From: Paramacrobiotus metropolitanus
Lineage: Eukaryota; Tardigrada; Eutardigrada; Parachela; Macrobiotidae
Assembly: GCF_019649055.1 (NCBI RefSeq)
Contig: NW_026570256.1
Span: 682,001-746,000 of the forward strand
Direction of reading: 5' to 3'
Length of the DNA stretch: 64,000 bases
Below the pieces are notes generated by a model. It did no database searches. It was given only the letters and a program-made list of their open reading frames with translations, and was not told the DNA's origin. A program made the position numbers and the translations under genes. How positions within the stretch are numbered: the first letter of the stretch is position 1; the number at the start of each line of letters is the position of its first letter. Below, piece after piece: positions 37,136-48,306 of this stretch.

Positions 37136-38717
37136 TTTTTCTGGCGTGATTAGCTGCATAAATTATGGAGCACTTATTTAATTAAGCGGTCCGAATAGAG
37201 TTGTAATGAATATTTATGCGATTACTTCCGTTTCAAACAGTGCATTGTTTTTGGAGAAATGCATGCTAGTCATTTCATTGACTCGGTGATGGGTTTGAGA
37301 AAGGCATCCCCTAAGAAGACGCAACCAGATTTGGAAATGGTTGGATGCGCGCTAAAGAAGTGTTTGATTTGCTTATTTCTCTTGGTGCATTAATCTGTAT
37401 TACCCAACAAAAACGATATGTCGGTAATTCGGTATCACAGAGATTAACGCTGCCAGCCCTGCAGACGACGCTTTTACTGAAGTTGCCGGATTATCGTAGT
37501 GTAAGGAGATGGAGAAGTTGGATAACTGTCGAGATGCAAATGTTACATAATTATTATGTGTGTCAATTTGTACTTGCCATCTCTTTCGATAATAATGAGT
37601 AAAACATTCTGCTGTACTTCCTTATTTTACCAACGGTCATACTGGGCATAACCATTCTTGAGCAACTGTGTGTCGATCCCAGCCCGACTGTCGTAGATTA
37701 ACCCGGCAGTATTCCCATTGGAAGATGGGACAATAGCACCCAGTACTAACCACTTAAAATAGCCAATACCAAACCACTTAAACTGATGTACTTGGGGCAA
37801 ATTGGCAATGCAGCGCATGCACGGTAGAAAACTATTCAGTTTGCTCACCATATCGACATACTTCTCAGCCATACAGATGTCGGCTGAGAAATTCCTCTTC
37901 CCGGCGTCTAGCTCGGTCTGTGTATTGCACACGAAAAATGATGAGAGTATATAGTGTAACTGACATCAAAAATCGTTGACGCTCTAACCGTTTGCTGTTC
38001 AACTGTAGATCAACAGGTATGTTGAACTGCTGCCGAAAGTTTTAAACGGATTTAATCTCCGTTCACAAGTACTCTGTACTACTTAGCAAAAACAGTCACT
38101 AAAATGACCACTAAAATGTGACCACTGAAATGTGACAGTGACACCAGCGCTAACGTTCCGTACTTAGTGGGCGTGTACGTCACTTTGGCGTCCGGGCCCA
38201 TACCGATTTTAAGTAATCACTAATCGCACATCTCTTCGTTAGATAAACCATCCAGCACAACCTCATTGTGGCATTCCTCACTCAACTAAACGTCCGACAG
38301 CCGAACGATGTCTATTGTGATCAATGTGCCTTTATTACCGTATTTTATATACGTTTACCGTATTTTATATACGTTTTTACCCCTTAATTAACCAGTGCCT
38401 ACTTGTATCAGTGTACGGGCCAAAATTTAATGGTGATTAATACCTGTGTTGCCACACCCGTATCTTGTTATAACCATTGTCATTACACACACTGTTCTTC
38501 GAAGCATTGTCTGGATTGCACATTTCCGTAGGAGCCGCGTGCCATTGCTATTACATTTGTTCAAAATAATGCAGAAGAACATCCAACAGTATTCTTAGTA
38601 TCTTACTAATTTTTTGTGCCTGTGGAGAGGATAAAGCGCGTAATTAAAGCGTTTTCTTTATAGCAAAGCAGTTGCTAAATTAATAGGTTCGAATAGAGCG
38701 CACAAATTGTTAACAGC
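37136..38717. other. Intergenic
   Basis: 3' flank of the glucosidase gene and 5' flank of the next gene. It contains one doubtful minus-strand frame (37627-37932) and a 20-base tandem duplication at about 38337-38376 (ACCGTATTTTATATACGTTT twice). Confidence 0.45.
37627..37932 (-). CDS. Possible exon of an unrecognised minus-strand gene
   Basis: An open frame of 101 codons with a natural-looking composition (A-D-I-C-M-A-E-K-Y-V-D-M, three further Cys, C-terminus Q-Y-D-R-W). An acceptor-like CAATACACAG ends at about 37917 on this strand, so it may be the last exon of a gene, but no upstream exon could be linked. A GTGAGC inside it could act as a donor. The arrangement C-x-x-x-L-P-x-V-x-x-F faintly recalls the start of lipocalins, which is too weak to name it. 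Confidence 0.25.
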   Translation of the reverse strand: MCNTQTELDAGKRNFSADICMAEKYVDMVSKLNSFLPCMRCIANLPQVHQFKWFGIGYFKWLVLGAIVPSSNGNTAGLIYDSRAGIDTQLLKNGYAQYDRW

Positions 38718-38725
38718 ATTGTAAC

Positions 38726-39078
38726 TAGTGTTGGGTCGGCCCGAGCAAGAGGGCCGGGCCGTCTTGTAGCACAGTAATATTTCATTCCCGGATGTCATTA
38801 TGCAAGCGGCTAGAGCAGGTATTGTCAACGAAAAATAGACTGATATTCGCCTAGAAACGTTTAATGCTGCAAAAATTAAGAAAAACTCCTCGAAAAATAC
38901 TACATTTCAGTAAATCCCACCGAAATTTTATGTTTTTCTACGTCTTTTTCCATATTTAACGTCCACAGCGGGCCATGGCCCTTCTCCCCGGGCCGAGGGC
39001 CGCGGCCCGGCGCGGCCCTCCCAAAAAGGCCGGGCCGACCTCGGCCCGGGCCGTTCGGGCCGGGCCGGCCCAACACTA
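38726..39078. mobile_element. hAT-type non-autonomous element with 8-base target duplication
   Basis: The ends TAGTGTTGGGTCGGCCCG and CGGGCCGGCCCAACACTA are inverted copies. They are flanked by the identical octamer ATTGTAAC at 38718-38725 and 39079-39086. An 8-base duplication and these termini are typical of hAT transposons. The element is 353 bases, with very GC-rich ends (arrays of GGCCC/GGGCC) around an AT-rich middle, and no transposase frame. The antisense frames here are compositional. Confidence 0.93.
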
Positions 39079-39353
39079 ATTGTAACAGTGACTGAGTTGT
39101 TTTCCAGCACTGCAACCGATTCTAATGATGTAAACAGATTAAGGCGCCCTGTACTATATTGAATGCGAGTACTCTAATTTTTTAGCACCGAGCTAACCGG
39201 AATTCAGAATGAAACTTGACATTTAGTGCGGATGGCGTACTTTAAACGGATGCATAATTGTATATATGATATATTCATCCATAAGTATAAGAGCCATTCC
39301 GGCTAATGTTATGCTTGTAGTTTGCTGATGTACTGGTCTCTAATTCCTACAGC

Positions 39354-40609
39354 ATGGATAATGGGGTAGAACGATTGATCCGATTTCATGGGGTACCCAA
39401 GTTCACGTTATTCATTTTTCTTTCTGTCCTGGTAGCTTTACCAATCACTTTGTCGACCCACACCCAAACCGCCAACGAGCTTTCACGCTCTTCCTTTACT
39501 AACACATCGACCCCTTTCAGCGAATTAGGTAAAATTCTCTTGCCAGTGCCAACTACGGATTTAATTGAAAGTTGAAAGTTTGTGCACTTTTACATCGATA
39601 AATGGTCGTGTTTGGGGGTGTTGCAGGGTACCCATCCGGAATATACTTATTTCGATTGTTTTATTTTCAGTTTTTTATAAAATGTTGGTATGTGGTTCAG
39701 CATGACGAAGGCGCAACGTTTTCTTTTACAGGAAATTGAAACCCTGCCAGGAACAGTGGACCTATGTCCAAACGTGTATGCTACACAGCGACAACGTCAC
39801 TATGATGGCATGCTTAGTCTACAATTACATGGAATGAAGAGCATAATCTTCGATGTTCCACCTAACTTCTTCATGCAGAATTTCCAAACGTACCTTGAAC
39901 TGAATGAGTTTGTAAGCCAACACCTGCTTGCGCTACGGCTTAATAACCGAACCGTAACCGAGCTGCAAGATGTGATTACCTATGCGTGGCTACCAAGTCT
40001 AGATACGATTACCACGACATTACTAACTCAAGTAGTAGTAGTAGCAGAGTGATTTCGATTATTTAGAAAGGAGCAACTGGACAGCGACACATGCCGAAAT
40101 CCTGAATATTTGAAAATGGGTCGACCGTGTATTGCTTAGCAAACGGGTAACCGCTGGCTATAGCTTATGTGCGATTCACGACAGACTAAATATATTTTTT
40201 ACGAGCATGCAGGTCAGCGCTGATGCTGCCCTCTGCAAATTTCTCCCGCAATCTTACGCGGTCTTCCTGGATGTACGATCCCAGCTCCTTGTACCACTAA
40301 CAGACCCAAATCGTTCCGCCTTCTGTCGGCGATTTGGTTCAACGATTGCAGGACAAGGGTTTGACAGAATACGAGGGTCCAACGTTTTACACGAGCAACG
40401 GTATGATCAACACGGACGAGGTTTATCTGCGGGCAAATTCTACATACGGCGTTTTTGATACCGACCAGCTGAAACCAGATATGATGGAACTTGTTCAACA
40501 AAAATATAGACTGAATTGCGCCGAGGCGAACATGAACGATGTGGAAATTCATTTTGGTCAGTTCGAGCCGGGAAATCGTAACATCCAGGTTAAATGGCAC
40601 GTTTTCTGA
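39354..40609 (+). CDS. Unrecognised modular protein, unit 1 (splicing unresolved)
   Basis: Function unknown. 39354-39528 encodes a signal anchor (F-T-L-F-I-F-L-S-V-L-V-A-L-P) and ends at a GTAAAA donor. 39732 onward encodes a soluble region ending W-L-P-S-L-D-T-I-T-T-T-L-L-T-Q. 40213-40609 continues with S-Y-A-V-F-L-D and then, after a frame change between 40262 and 40334, V-G-D-L-V-Q-R-L-Q-D-K-G to a stop. The first junction is not in frame with the simplest sites, and the frame change would need a 31-base intron. Either a small exon is missed or the gene is damaged. The next gene repeats the same modules (W-L-P-x-L-x-T, then A-V-L-D), so coding origin is likely even if the model is not exact. 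Confidence 0.45.
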
Positions 40610-40944
40610 GTAAGGACAGTTTTTTAGACGCGCTTCTAATAGCTGTCGATACGGTATAGCTGTGCACATCCACTTTGCACTTTTGCAAAATTGTTCGGGT
40701 ATTTAAAACGCGAACGCTCAACGCAATTCTTACACCTGCTAATATCCAGCGACCCTTTCGGCTTTCATTCAAAACGCACGCATGTTAGAATCAGCACTGC
40801 CCCATGTGACGAAACCAGTTAACCGGTTTTGGTAGCGAAGAATGAAAAACTGGTTATCGTTAACGTGAGCGGGCCAATAGAAGTGGTAGTCTATTGGACG
40901 GCTGTATGTATTGTACAGTGGTACACTAGGCCTGTGAGTGTGAG

Positions 40945-41919
40945 ATGTATTTACGTAGATGCAAACCGGTTTTTGTTTCGAATAGCGTGATGGCAATGAA
41001 CATTCCTTTTGTGATCGCCGTGCAGCAGAAGATCTTTGCCCGTCATATCGATTTAACTCCACTGGTTAGCCATACCGATCGTTACTATCTCAACTCCGGA
41101 ACGGCTCGTATAAAGAATATAAACACCACCGGTCTTCATCTAGTAGACCGACCGCCAGAGAATCCGTCATACTCGTTTCGCATGTATCTGGATCGACCGC
41201 TGAATGTCCAGTGGCTACCGCGACTGGAGACTCTTATGACTTCACAACTGAACATCGGCAATGGTGACGTAACTGACGTTTGCTACAACGTGCTTGCAAT
41301 ACACAAGAAACGTGAAGCTCAGTATTTGTTTTCTCAGATTCTGATCGCCGAGCGGAAGTTCGTCTTTGGGGCTTCGATCCCGATGGTTGGGTTGTCAACT
41401 TTTTTGTGATCTTACATTATGCACCCTCACCTTGGGTGTGGGCCGTCCTGGATGCCCGACTGCTGCATACTGCCATAATCTACCGCAAACTCGATGGCCT
41501 GGAGCTTCGTTTATCTGCGACTAGCATTCCATACAAACTGACGACGTTTGCTGCACCAGATTACTGGAAGGACAAGATTAAAGCACTGACCCTTCGGGAT
41601 TGCAAAGGAGAGGATCAGTGGCTCTCCCTACCGGCAGAAGAGCAGATATGTCCTCCGAAAGAAACGTTTACATTGTACGTCGAACGGCTGTCGGAACCTC
41701 CGGCTTCCACAAACCCATTCAAAACGGTAAGGGCATTCAAAAAAGCTCCAAAGCTGTTGACCTGTACGTGGCCTTTTTTGGCAGACTTCGGGCAAAATCT
41801 TGGATGCCGTGCAGCAAGCGTTTGCCATGGCAAACCGCGTCACAGTGGATAATATTACGCTGACCATTACTTTGACGAAACGCGATGAAAGTTTACGGAC
41901 TGCGGCAGGGTCAGCTTGA
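40945..41919 (+). CDS. Unrecognised modular protein, unit 2
   Basis: Function unknown. The first visible exon ends at 41263 (start uncertain: ATG at 40945 or 40990, or an acceptor at about 40984). It joins in phase 1 to 41338-41726 and in phase 0 to 41785-41919; introns are 74 and 58 bases. The joined frame reads naturally across both joins (for example E-V-R-L-W-G-F-D-P-D-G-W-V-V-N). Modules in order: N-x-T sites, W-L-P-R-L-E-T, W-V-W-A-V-L-D, a Cys-containing segment, and a C-terminal V-T-V-D-N-I-T-L-T-I-T-L-T strand. The same order appears in the unit upstream, so these are tandem duplicates or two halves of one gene. No family is recognised. N-glycosylation-type sites fit a secreted or surface protein. 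Confidence 0.6.
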
Positions 41920-42211
41920 ATATTCATACGAAAAAAATACGTATATAAATAAAATAAGTACAGTCTGGCAGTACAAATAAGTGTTGTGTTGCTGTACAAA
42001 TTCACAATGCTGTACGGGATGACTTGCCCGTCTTGCCGACTTTTCTCAGCACGTTTCAATTTGCAAAACAAATCACCAGTTATTCTTTATCTTTACATGC
42101 ATCTGTCTTTTTTACATTCACAGGCGGGACGTTTCCAAGTTTACTTTTGCTCTATCGTATCCAAAGATGAAAACCGGACTGTACTGGAAACTGTGGGCAG
42201 GGGATACAGGG
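41920..42211. other. Short spacer
   Basis: 3' flank of the modular gene with AATAAA at 41948. No further feature seen before the inverted-repeat element. Confidence 0.4.
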
Positions 42212-44430
42212 CAGGGGATAAAAGGTGGAAGTGGCACCTGCCACTGGCAATTGCCACTGGCAGTGGCAGCTCACTGGCAAGCGATAAAACATGGCAGTTG
42301 CCACAAACACGAAATTCCAAATAAACTGATTCGGGACACCATTTTAGACATTAACTAAACCGTGTCGTCTCATGGTCAGAAAAGGTCAAAAATTGCTTGG
42401 CTATATTGTCGAACCCAAGTCGTGTATAACTAACCAGTAGACGGAAGTTTGTTACGGACGTGTGTTACGAAAGTGCGTTACGGAAATTGGATAAGGAAGT
42501 GAGACTATTGCATCATGGAGTTGGCCATCATGGAGCTGACGCAGTCCCAGCCACTGTCTACGACGTCGTGGTTGGTTGCCGTTGCCGATGACGTATCGGC
42601 TACAGAATATACAGCGGCACTGCAACTCTTGAACTGTTTCGGTTACGAAATATCTTTGCGGGATAACGCTGTAACCTCGGGATATTTAACCTAATGCCAT
42701 TGGTGGTGCGTGTTGCTGTGGGTCTGTACAAAATCACGCAGCTCACCACTGTGACGCCATTTTTGACTGCCGTGGCGCAGCGCAGCTTCACTATATAAAT
42801 TTATTTTATGCATCTCAATATTACTCGTCGGTCCGATCAGCTGTAATAAATGGCTCCCGACAAAAATTTCCTCCTGAAAAATTTACTCATGCCCCCTCTG
42901 CTACCTTCGCTGAAATAGTTGGTCATAATGGTCATGATGACGAAACCAAGAACCGGCATGGGTTTTCGGTCAGTTTTGGCATACAACAGTAACCTTGCAC
43001 CGCGTACTTGTGCTCTCTTCCTCGTCCGTGCGTCCTCTATGTTGTGCATCTTGTGGAGACCCATATCGCCAGAATCGCCACAGCAGTGTTAATCTCGCTA
43101 AATTGCTAACGGAAGTGACCCGGCAACTGACACAAAATTCGTGTGCAGGCACGACGTTTTTTACTGTGTCGCAATCAAAAACAAATTTACACCGGCTTAC
43201 TGCAATGTGTACACCACATAAGTAGTGATTGGTATTCATTGACGCGAAAACCTTTTTTGCGCGCAATAATCCGGTTAGCGAAATTCCAAAATGTTTGAAT
43301 ATTTAGGCATACCAAAGCCGCATTATGGACCGAAATTTTTGTACAAAAACGCTCATTGGCAATAAGGTAATTTTTACGCCAAACCAGGTTTTTTGTGCTG
43401 TTTGTAAAATTGTAAAAGGACTTTTAAAAATTCTAGACCTGTTTGTCCTAGTTTTAAGAAGACGATACAAGCCTGGCTCGTTGAATAAATTATCTACATG
43501 TTCATGTGCTTTTTTATGAAAAATCTTAAGAAGATCAGTTGATAATGATGGTACACCTCGATGCGTTTTAACATTTGGAATTTGTTGTACCCATGATTTC
43601 CGTTCCGGAAATTCTGAACGCAAACAGTTTTCACGCCCGTGTATACAAATTACTCGGTCCTAACGGTACAATGCCATAAAAACAATGCAAAAAGGTATTT
43701 GGGAGAGCGCGAACGCGGAAATTTTTGTTTATGTGTAAAAATATGGTACAATTTTCCGGGTTATTTAACCTAAGTCACGCACGGGTCTGCCAATGCACGC
43801 TAACGTGCATTTTTCTAGTAATTTGTGATTTTCTTTAATTTTTAAGTTAAACACTGTCGTGCTTGTGACCTATCGTGCTTCTGACAGCTCGAATTATTAT
43901 ACGTAACAGTCGGTCAACGTTTTACATTAGGTAGAAGTGTTATCGAAACCTATTTTTTGTTACGAATCGCAAAGAAATTCTCTTTTGGATACAATTCTGA
44001 ATGCCACCAATCGAGCTAAAAAATTTAAATTGTTAAAGGCCGGCTATACCTATAAGTTTCTCCTCAGACCGCTACAAAGCTAAAAACTGAAAGGCCTGAG
44101 AAAGCCTCCACCTAATTCGAAAAGACCGAATAAATAGTAGCAGTACCAAAATCACTTCCAATCTCATTGCCCCATCGGTACCGGCACTACTCAGGTTACC
44201 ACTACAGGCACGGTGTACCAGTACTACTACCAAAACCATTAACTAGGATAACCCTTTCCTAGTTTTGTCAAATTTCTTGATCTCAAGTTTTCGTATTACT
44301 TTTCGTAAAAGGTACGCATAACTGTTTTTGGCAATTGCCACGTTTTATCGTTTGCCAGAAGCGTAATGGCAGATGCAATTGCCAGTGGCAATTGCCAGTG
44401 GCAGGTGCCACTGCCACCTTTTATCCCCTG
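42212..44430. mobile_element. 2.2 kb element with ~51-base terminal inverted repeats
   Basis: The left end (42212-42262) and the right end (44380-44430) match as inverted copies with one mismatch, starting CAGGGGATAAAAGGTGG and continuing in GCCACTGGCAATTGCCACTGGCA. Subterminal copies of a GATAAAACxTGGCA motif lie just inside both ends. No transposase frame is visible. The CAGGGG start is typical of hAT ends, but I could not find a matching target duplication. A relative of the right end lies at 47.57-47.71 kb. Confidence 0.65.
43106..43770. mobile_element. Diverged copy of the TTAA foldback element, nested
   Basis: Blocks match the element at 4091-4777 in the same order on both arms: GGAAGTGxxCCGG, AAATTCGTGT, GCGCGCAAxATCCGGTT, and on the right arm TGGTACACCT and TTTTCACxCCxGTGTA. 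The right edge ends near TTTAACC. It lies inside the element 42212-44430, so insertion was later or the larger element carries it. Confidence 0.7.
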
Positions 44431-44630
44431 CCAGCAGACACACCACTTACGAAGCCGCGGGTGTAACCGTGTAGAAAAAATAGAACTAACCTAAGAAATC
44501 ATGCCTTCAGCTGTACAGCCTAGAGGACGTTACAAGTGCAACTACACGGTGTCTACCGGTGACGCTGTAACTATAGCAGCAAAAATCAAGTTGTTTGATT
44601 GCTTCAAAGTTTGGAGTAATAAAACAATAT

Positions 44631-44696
44631 GGTCCGAGTTCAAAGTAGCGTAGCGTGCGATAGCTATCGCACGCTACGCTACTTTGAACTCGGACC
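44631..44696. repeat. 66-base perfect palindrome
   Basis: Exact self-complementarity around TAGCTA at 44661-44666, ends GGTCCGAG and CTCGGACC. It would form a very stable hairpin. It lies 200 bases right of the 2.2 kb element and is not explained by any gene. Confidence 0.92.
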
Positions 44697-47407
44697 GGAA
44701 TGAACTGAATATGCCCTTCTGGAGTGCTACTCTTAGCGACGGGAGGCGCATTGTGTAATGCGCTTTTGGTATTCACGTAGCAAAACTCCCAAACTGCAAG
44801 AAAACCGTGCGACACTCACTACTGCTACAAATAGAACGCTTTCCCAGTATTCTTGTTATGCAGCCCGTGTCCTGTCCTTCATACATCTGACATATTTAGA
44901 TGTTCTTTAACTGTGTTTACACCATATAATGTAAAGGTCATCTAAAAGTGTTACTGCGCGGAGTGCGCGCAAGTTGTTGTTGCTAGTATGAATACCAATG
45001 TGATAGTAATATAAAAACTAGCGAGTGGTTGCTAACCACAGGATTTCGCTGCGGTCATTGTAAAGATTAATACAAACAAGTGTTCTACAGTATTTATCGC
45101 ACTTTTTGTATTCAGTTAAATTGAGTTAATGTTATACAGTGCTGCAAATAAAATCATAAACGCCATAGCTATTATTTTAAAATTAAGAATTCACATATAA
45201 CGCCATTACTTTTTTAGTGTAATGCATTTGCCGCTATTAATATACAGCAAATATCACACCGACAGTATAAGTAATTACGTATAATCCACAATTTCTGTCC
45301 GACAATTACTGGGCATAAAACCTTTTATTTGACTTGTTAGTCATAATCGTATACTTAGGCTACGAGAGGTGTTTCAAAAATATTAAAAATACGCCTATTT
45401 ATATATTAAAAAAATTAAAATATAGTGTATTACATAAAGTGCAAAATAAAAAATCAAGTGCATAAAATATAAATAATTTCTATAACTTGTAAATAAGTGT
45501 ATTGAAAATATAAGATCAAGTGCAGTGTCTTCAAGCTTATCCTAAACTTTTAGCTGAAAAACAGAAATATCAATGATAATTAAGACAAAAAGAGGCACAA
45601 AATTCTAAACCCAAATTAATTACATAGTATTTTTATACTACGCACTTTTATGTCTCTTTCGTACTTACGTAAATTAGCATAATGGTCGAATACTGAGAAT
45701 GTAAATACAGACTAGCACGAATTTTTTCTCCGTAGCCCGTCCCATTATCATCCATGCAACTTGCTGGAATTCGTAAATCCGTAACGTCATGCCCAGAGTC
45801 AGATGTTAAAACTTAAAACCGTTTAGCGCAACTGATTTTAACGTAAGTACTGCACAAACACAGTACTGTCGCACACCGCTCAGCAGAATACTACTATACC
45901 GCTCGAGCTCGTCTGCTTGGGTCGTAGTATATTTTTCTATTTCCGCCGTCATTTGCAAGCTAACGGGCCAAATAATAAGCTACCAAACAAGAGATAAGGC
46001 TAGCTGCTTGTGGAGCTACCAGTACCCTGTGAATGTAAAGATGTGTACTTACAAGGCGCCGGTTTTTTTTGGAATAACATCAAAGTTCATATTATAACGA
46101 GCAACCGAGCCGAACCGGCATCAAACCAAAAATATTAAAACATAAATGTGACACCGTTGTCGACGTCGGACCTAGCCTGTAGTCTGTAGTCATAACACGA
46201 CTGTAGATTGTAGATCATGTTAGAAAAGTCATAACACGACTGTAGATTGTAGATCATGTTAGAAAAGCGTGGTTCCAAACAACATTACAGTTCAATAACG
46301 GTCAATTTCCCTGCAGAGATGATTTCTTATGTTTTACAAGCAATGACACTATAATTCATGACACTATAATTCTCAGTCTCTTCCGGTGAGAAACTGTTTG
46401 TCCATAAAAACTGGACATGAGGTGGAGTGCTACTGGCCCACTGGGTATGTCTGATTAGCATTACAGTGCTTAATATTGTCAATAATAAATGAATAATAAA
46501 CGAATAATAATATTAAATAATTTTTTAACGATTAAATTTCTGTCATTTTATTTAGTGTACCAGCGCTGGCTTTTTAATCTATGAAGAGGACATTGCCGAG
46601 TAAATTCATAAATGAATTAAATGAGAATAAAGGTATTTGCACCAGTACCACTAGAAGTATCAGTTTAATAATTATTGGTTTTTGATTGGTAATTATCCAG
46701 TACCGGTATCGTCATAAATGAATAATTTTGTTATTTAAAGTTAGCACACGATCTATTTAGTTCATGCTGCAAATTGCGTGATTTCAGATAGGTACTTTTA
46801 ATTAGCGCTTTGACATACCATATGCTGTAAATGCTGCCCACAAAGTGTTCTAACTACATACATAATTGTATGTAGTCCGTAATCGTATATACATACTATT
46901 GTGTCCCAGTGTGGCCATCCAAAACTAATTGGTAAAATTAAATTAATAAATTAGTAAAGCTGTTCTGGACTTGTTTATTCCTCACTGTTTCATACCGTCC
47001 TGCCAGTTTGGTTCGGTTGGCAGATTTATTATTTATTACCTGAGTACCTCATAGCTGCCGTTAATTTGCCGTAGCGATCCTTACAAGTTAAACCAACAAA
47101 TTTGTGTCAACTTAAAAAATTTTCAAGTGAAGCACTTTCAATATGCATACTGCCTGTGCGTTTCTGTATGTGGAAAGGTATCGGCTACCTTGCTAATGTT
47201 TAGCTTTTATCAATCAACCGATTAAAGCACAATTTTCGCAAAGCACATTCTAGCGGGGCCCTTTAGGAAGTGCATTGATTGTATTTTTAACACGCCTTGT
47301 TCTTCTTTGTATTGCGGCACTTTGCGCAGACGGCAAAACACAATGTGACCTTTAGAAGTTTTTAAGCCGGCGCTTGCTTACGCAATTCGCGCAAAGTCAG
47401 CGCTGTT
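44697..47407. other. Gene-poor, AT-rich region
   Basis: About 2.7 kb with no supported gene on either strand. It holds a 39-base tandem duplication (46188-46265) and is otherwise low-complexity AT-rich sequence. Confidence 0.5.
46188..46265. repeat. 39-base unit repeated twice in tandem, perfect
   Basis: The unit begins AGTCATAACACGACTGTAGA and is repeated without change. A shorter CTGTAGTCTGTAGT precedes it. Confidence 0.95.
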
Positions 47408-47472
47408 ATACAGCGTGTGTACGTGTATAACACACGCTGTATACATAATATATAATGTATTTATATATTATG
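47408..47472. repeat. Two adjacent hairpins
   Basis: ATACAGCGTGTGT pairs with ACACACGCTGTAT (47408-47442), directly followed by ACATAATATATAA pairing with TTATATATTATGT (47443-47472). No coding potential. Confidence 0.85.
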
Positions 47473-47567
47473 TTAAATTGATCGTACGCCGGCAACACTT
47501 CCAGCAACTACTCTGTATAGTTGACCAAACACCCCGAATCCGCTTCTTATGTGTGGTGCCACATTTT

Positions 47568-47712
47568 ATGCGGCATCTGCCAGGTTTTATCGCTTGCCTG
47601 TTGCCAGAGTCTCCAGGTTTTATCGCTTGCCTGTTGCCAGAGTCTCCAGGTTTTATCGCTTGCCATGCCATTGGCAGTGCCACTGGCAGGTGCCACTGTC
47701 ACGTTTTACCCC
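47568..47712. repeat. Subterminal repeat array related to the 42.2-44.4 kb element
   Basis: A 33-base unit beginning CCAGGTTTTATCGCTTGCCT occurs 2.6 times (47580-47665). It is followed by GCCACTGGCAGGTGCCACTG and TTTTACCCCCTGCC, the same order as the right end of the element at 44430. This looks like one end or a deletion derivative of that family with an expanded internal motif. Confidence 0.8.
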
Positions 47713-47814
47713 CTGCCCATAGTGGCAGACATTCCCATGTGTTCTTGACGGTTGGGGCTCTGCTTGGCGTGTCATTGCGATTAAACGCTTTTAAGATTGT
47801 CACTTTTGCAGAGA

Positions 47815-48306
47815 ATGGTTACCGCCTTGGGCGCTGGAATTGGAGCTGCTGTTGCCAGTGACACAACCTCCTCGACTAGCACCGGCGAGGGAGCGACGAT
47901 CGGAGGGGCCGTCGGTGCTGCTACCGGAACGGGTATTGCAGTCGCCGCATCCGGAGCCGGCACCGTTGCCGCGGGAGCTGGTACTATCGGGGTCGTCGCA
48001 CCGGCGGCTATTCTGTTGGGACCGCTCGGCTGGCTGGCACTTGGCGCGGAGACAACTGTGGATGGCGTGACATACACTTGCTGGAAGAAACTAGTGCATG
48101 ACAATGGTAAGGAATTGAATGGTGTCTTGTTCAAAGATATTATGGCTGATCCGCGCATGAAAAAAGATTTTACCCATGATGGGGTGGACAGCCTGGGATA
48201 TCCCATGGGGATTGTGGTGGAAAACATCTGGAACGAGAAGTTTGCCATATACTACGTCCATCTGCGTGATGGACAATTGGCTTTGCATGCTGAGATGATC
48301 AATTAG
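47815..48306 (+). CDS. Small Gly/Ala-rich membrane-associated protein, uncharacterised
   Basis: 163 residues in one coding exon; TTTTGCAG ending three bases before the ATG suggests a 5' UTR intron. Residues 1-80 are a Gly/Ala-rich hydrophobic tract with small-residue spacing (G-x-x-x-G repeats), ending L-G-P-L-G-W-L-A-L-G-A, which could pack as paired membrane helices. The C-terminal half is soluble: C-W-K-K-L-V-H-D, D-I-M-A-D-P-R, V-V-E-N-I-W-N-E-K-F-A-I-Y-Y-V, G-Q-L-A-L-H-A. From memory this layout resembles uncharacterised proteins in fungi and other eukaryotes; I cannot verify that here and no function follows. The base composition is richer in GC than the flanks, as expected for coding sequence. 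Confidence 0.72.
   Translation: MVTALGAGIGAAVASDTTSSTSTGEGATIGGAVGAATGTGIAVAASGAGTVAAGAGTIGVVAPAAILLGPLGWLALGAETTVDGVTYTCWKKLVHDNGKELNGVLFKDIMADPRMKKDFTHDGVDSLGYPMGIVVENIWNEKFAIYYVHLRDGQLALHAEMIN

Noticed and set aside
38900-39115. Gly/Pro/Arg-rich minus-strand frames
   Set aside because: They are translations of the GGCC-rich end of the hAT element.
40262-40340. A 13- or 31-base intron to fix the frame in unit 1 of the modular gene
   Set aside because: Shorter than any intron I can support in this window (40-90 bases at the least); a frame shift or missed exon is more likely.
47580-47665. Short repeats that could suggest a CRISPR-like array
   Set aside because: Only 2.6 head-to-tail units with no spacers, in an animal genome, and linked to transposon ends.
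47468-47683. Minus-strand frame with repeated A-I-K-P-G-D-S-G-N-R-Q peptide
   Set aside because: Product of the 33-base tandem array (33 is a multiple of three), not evidence for a repeat protein.
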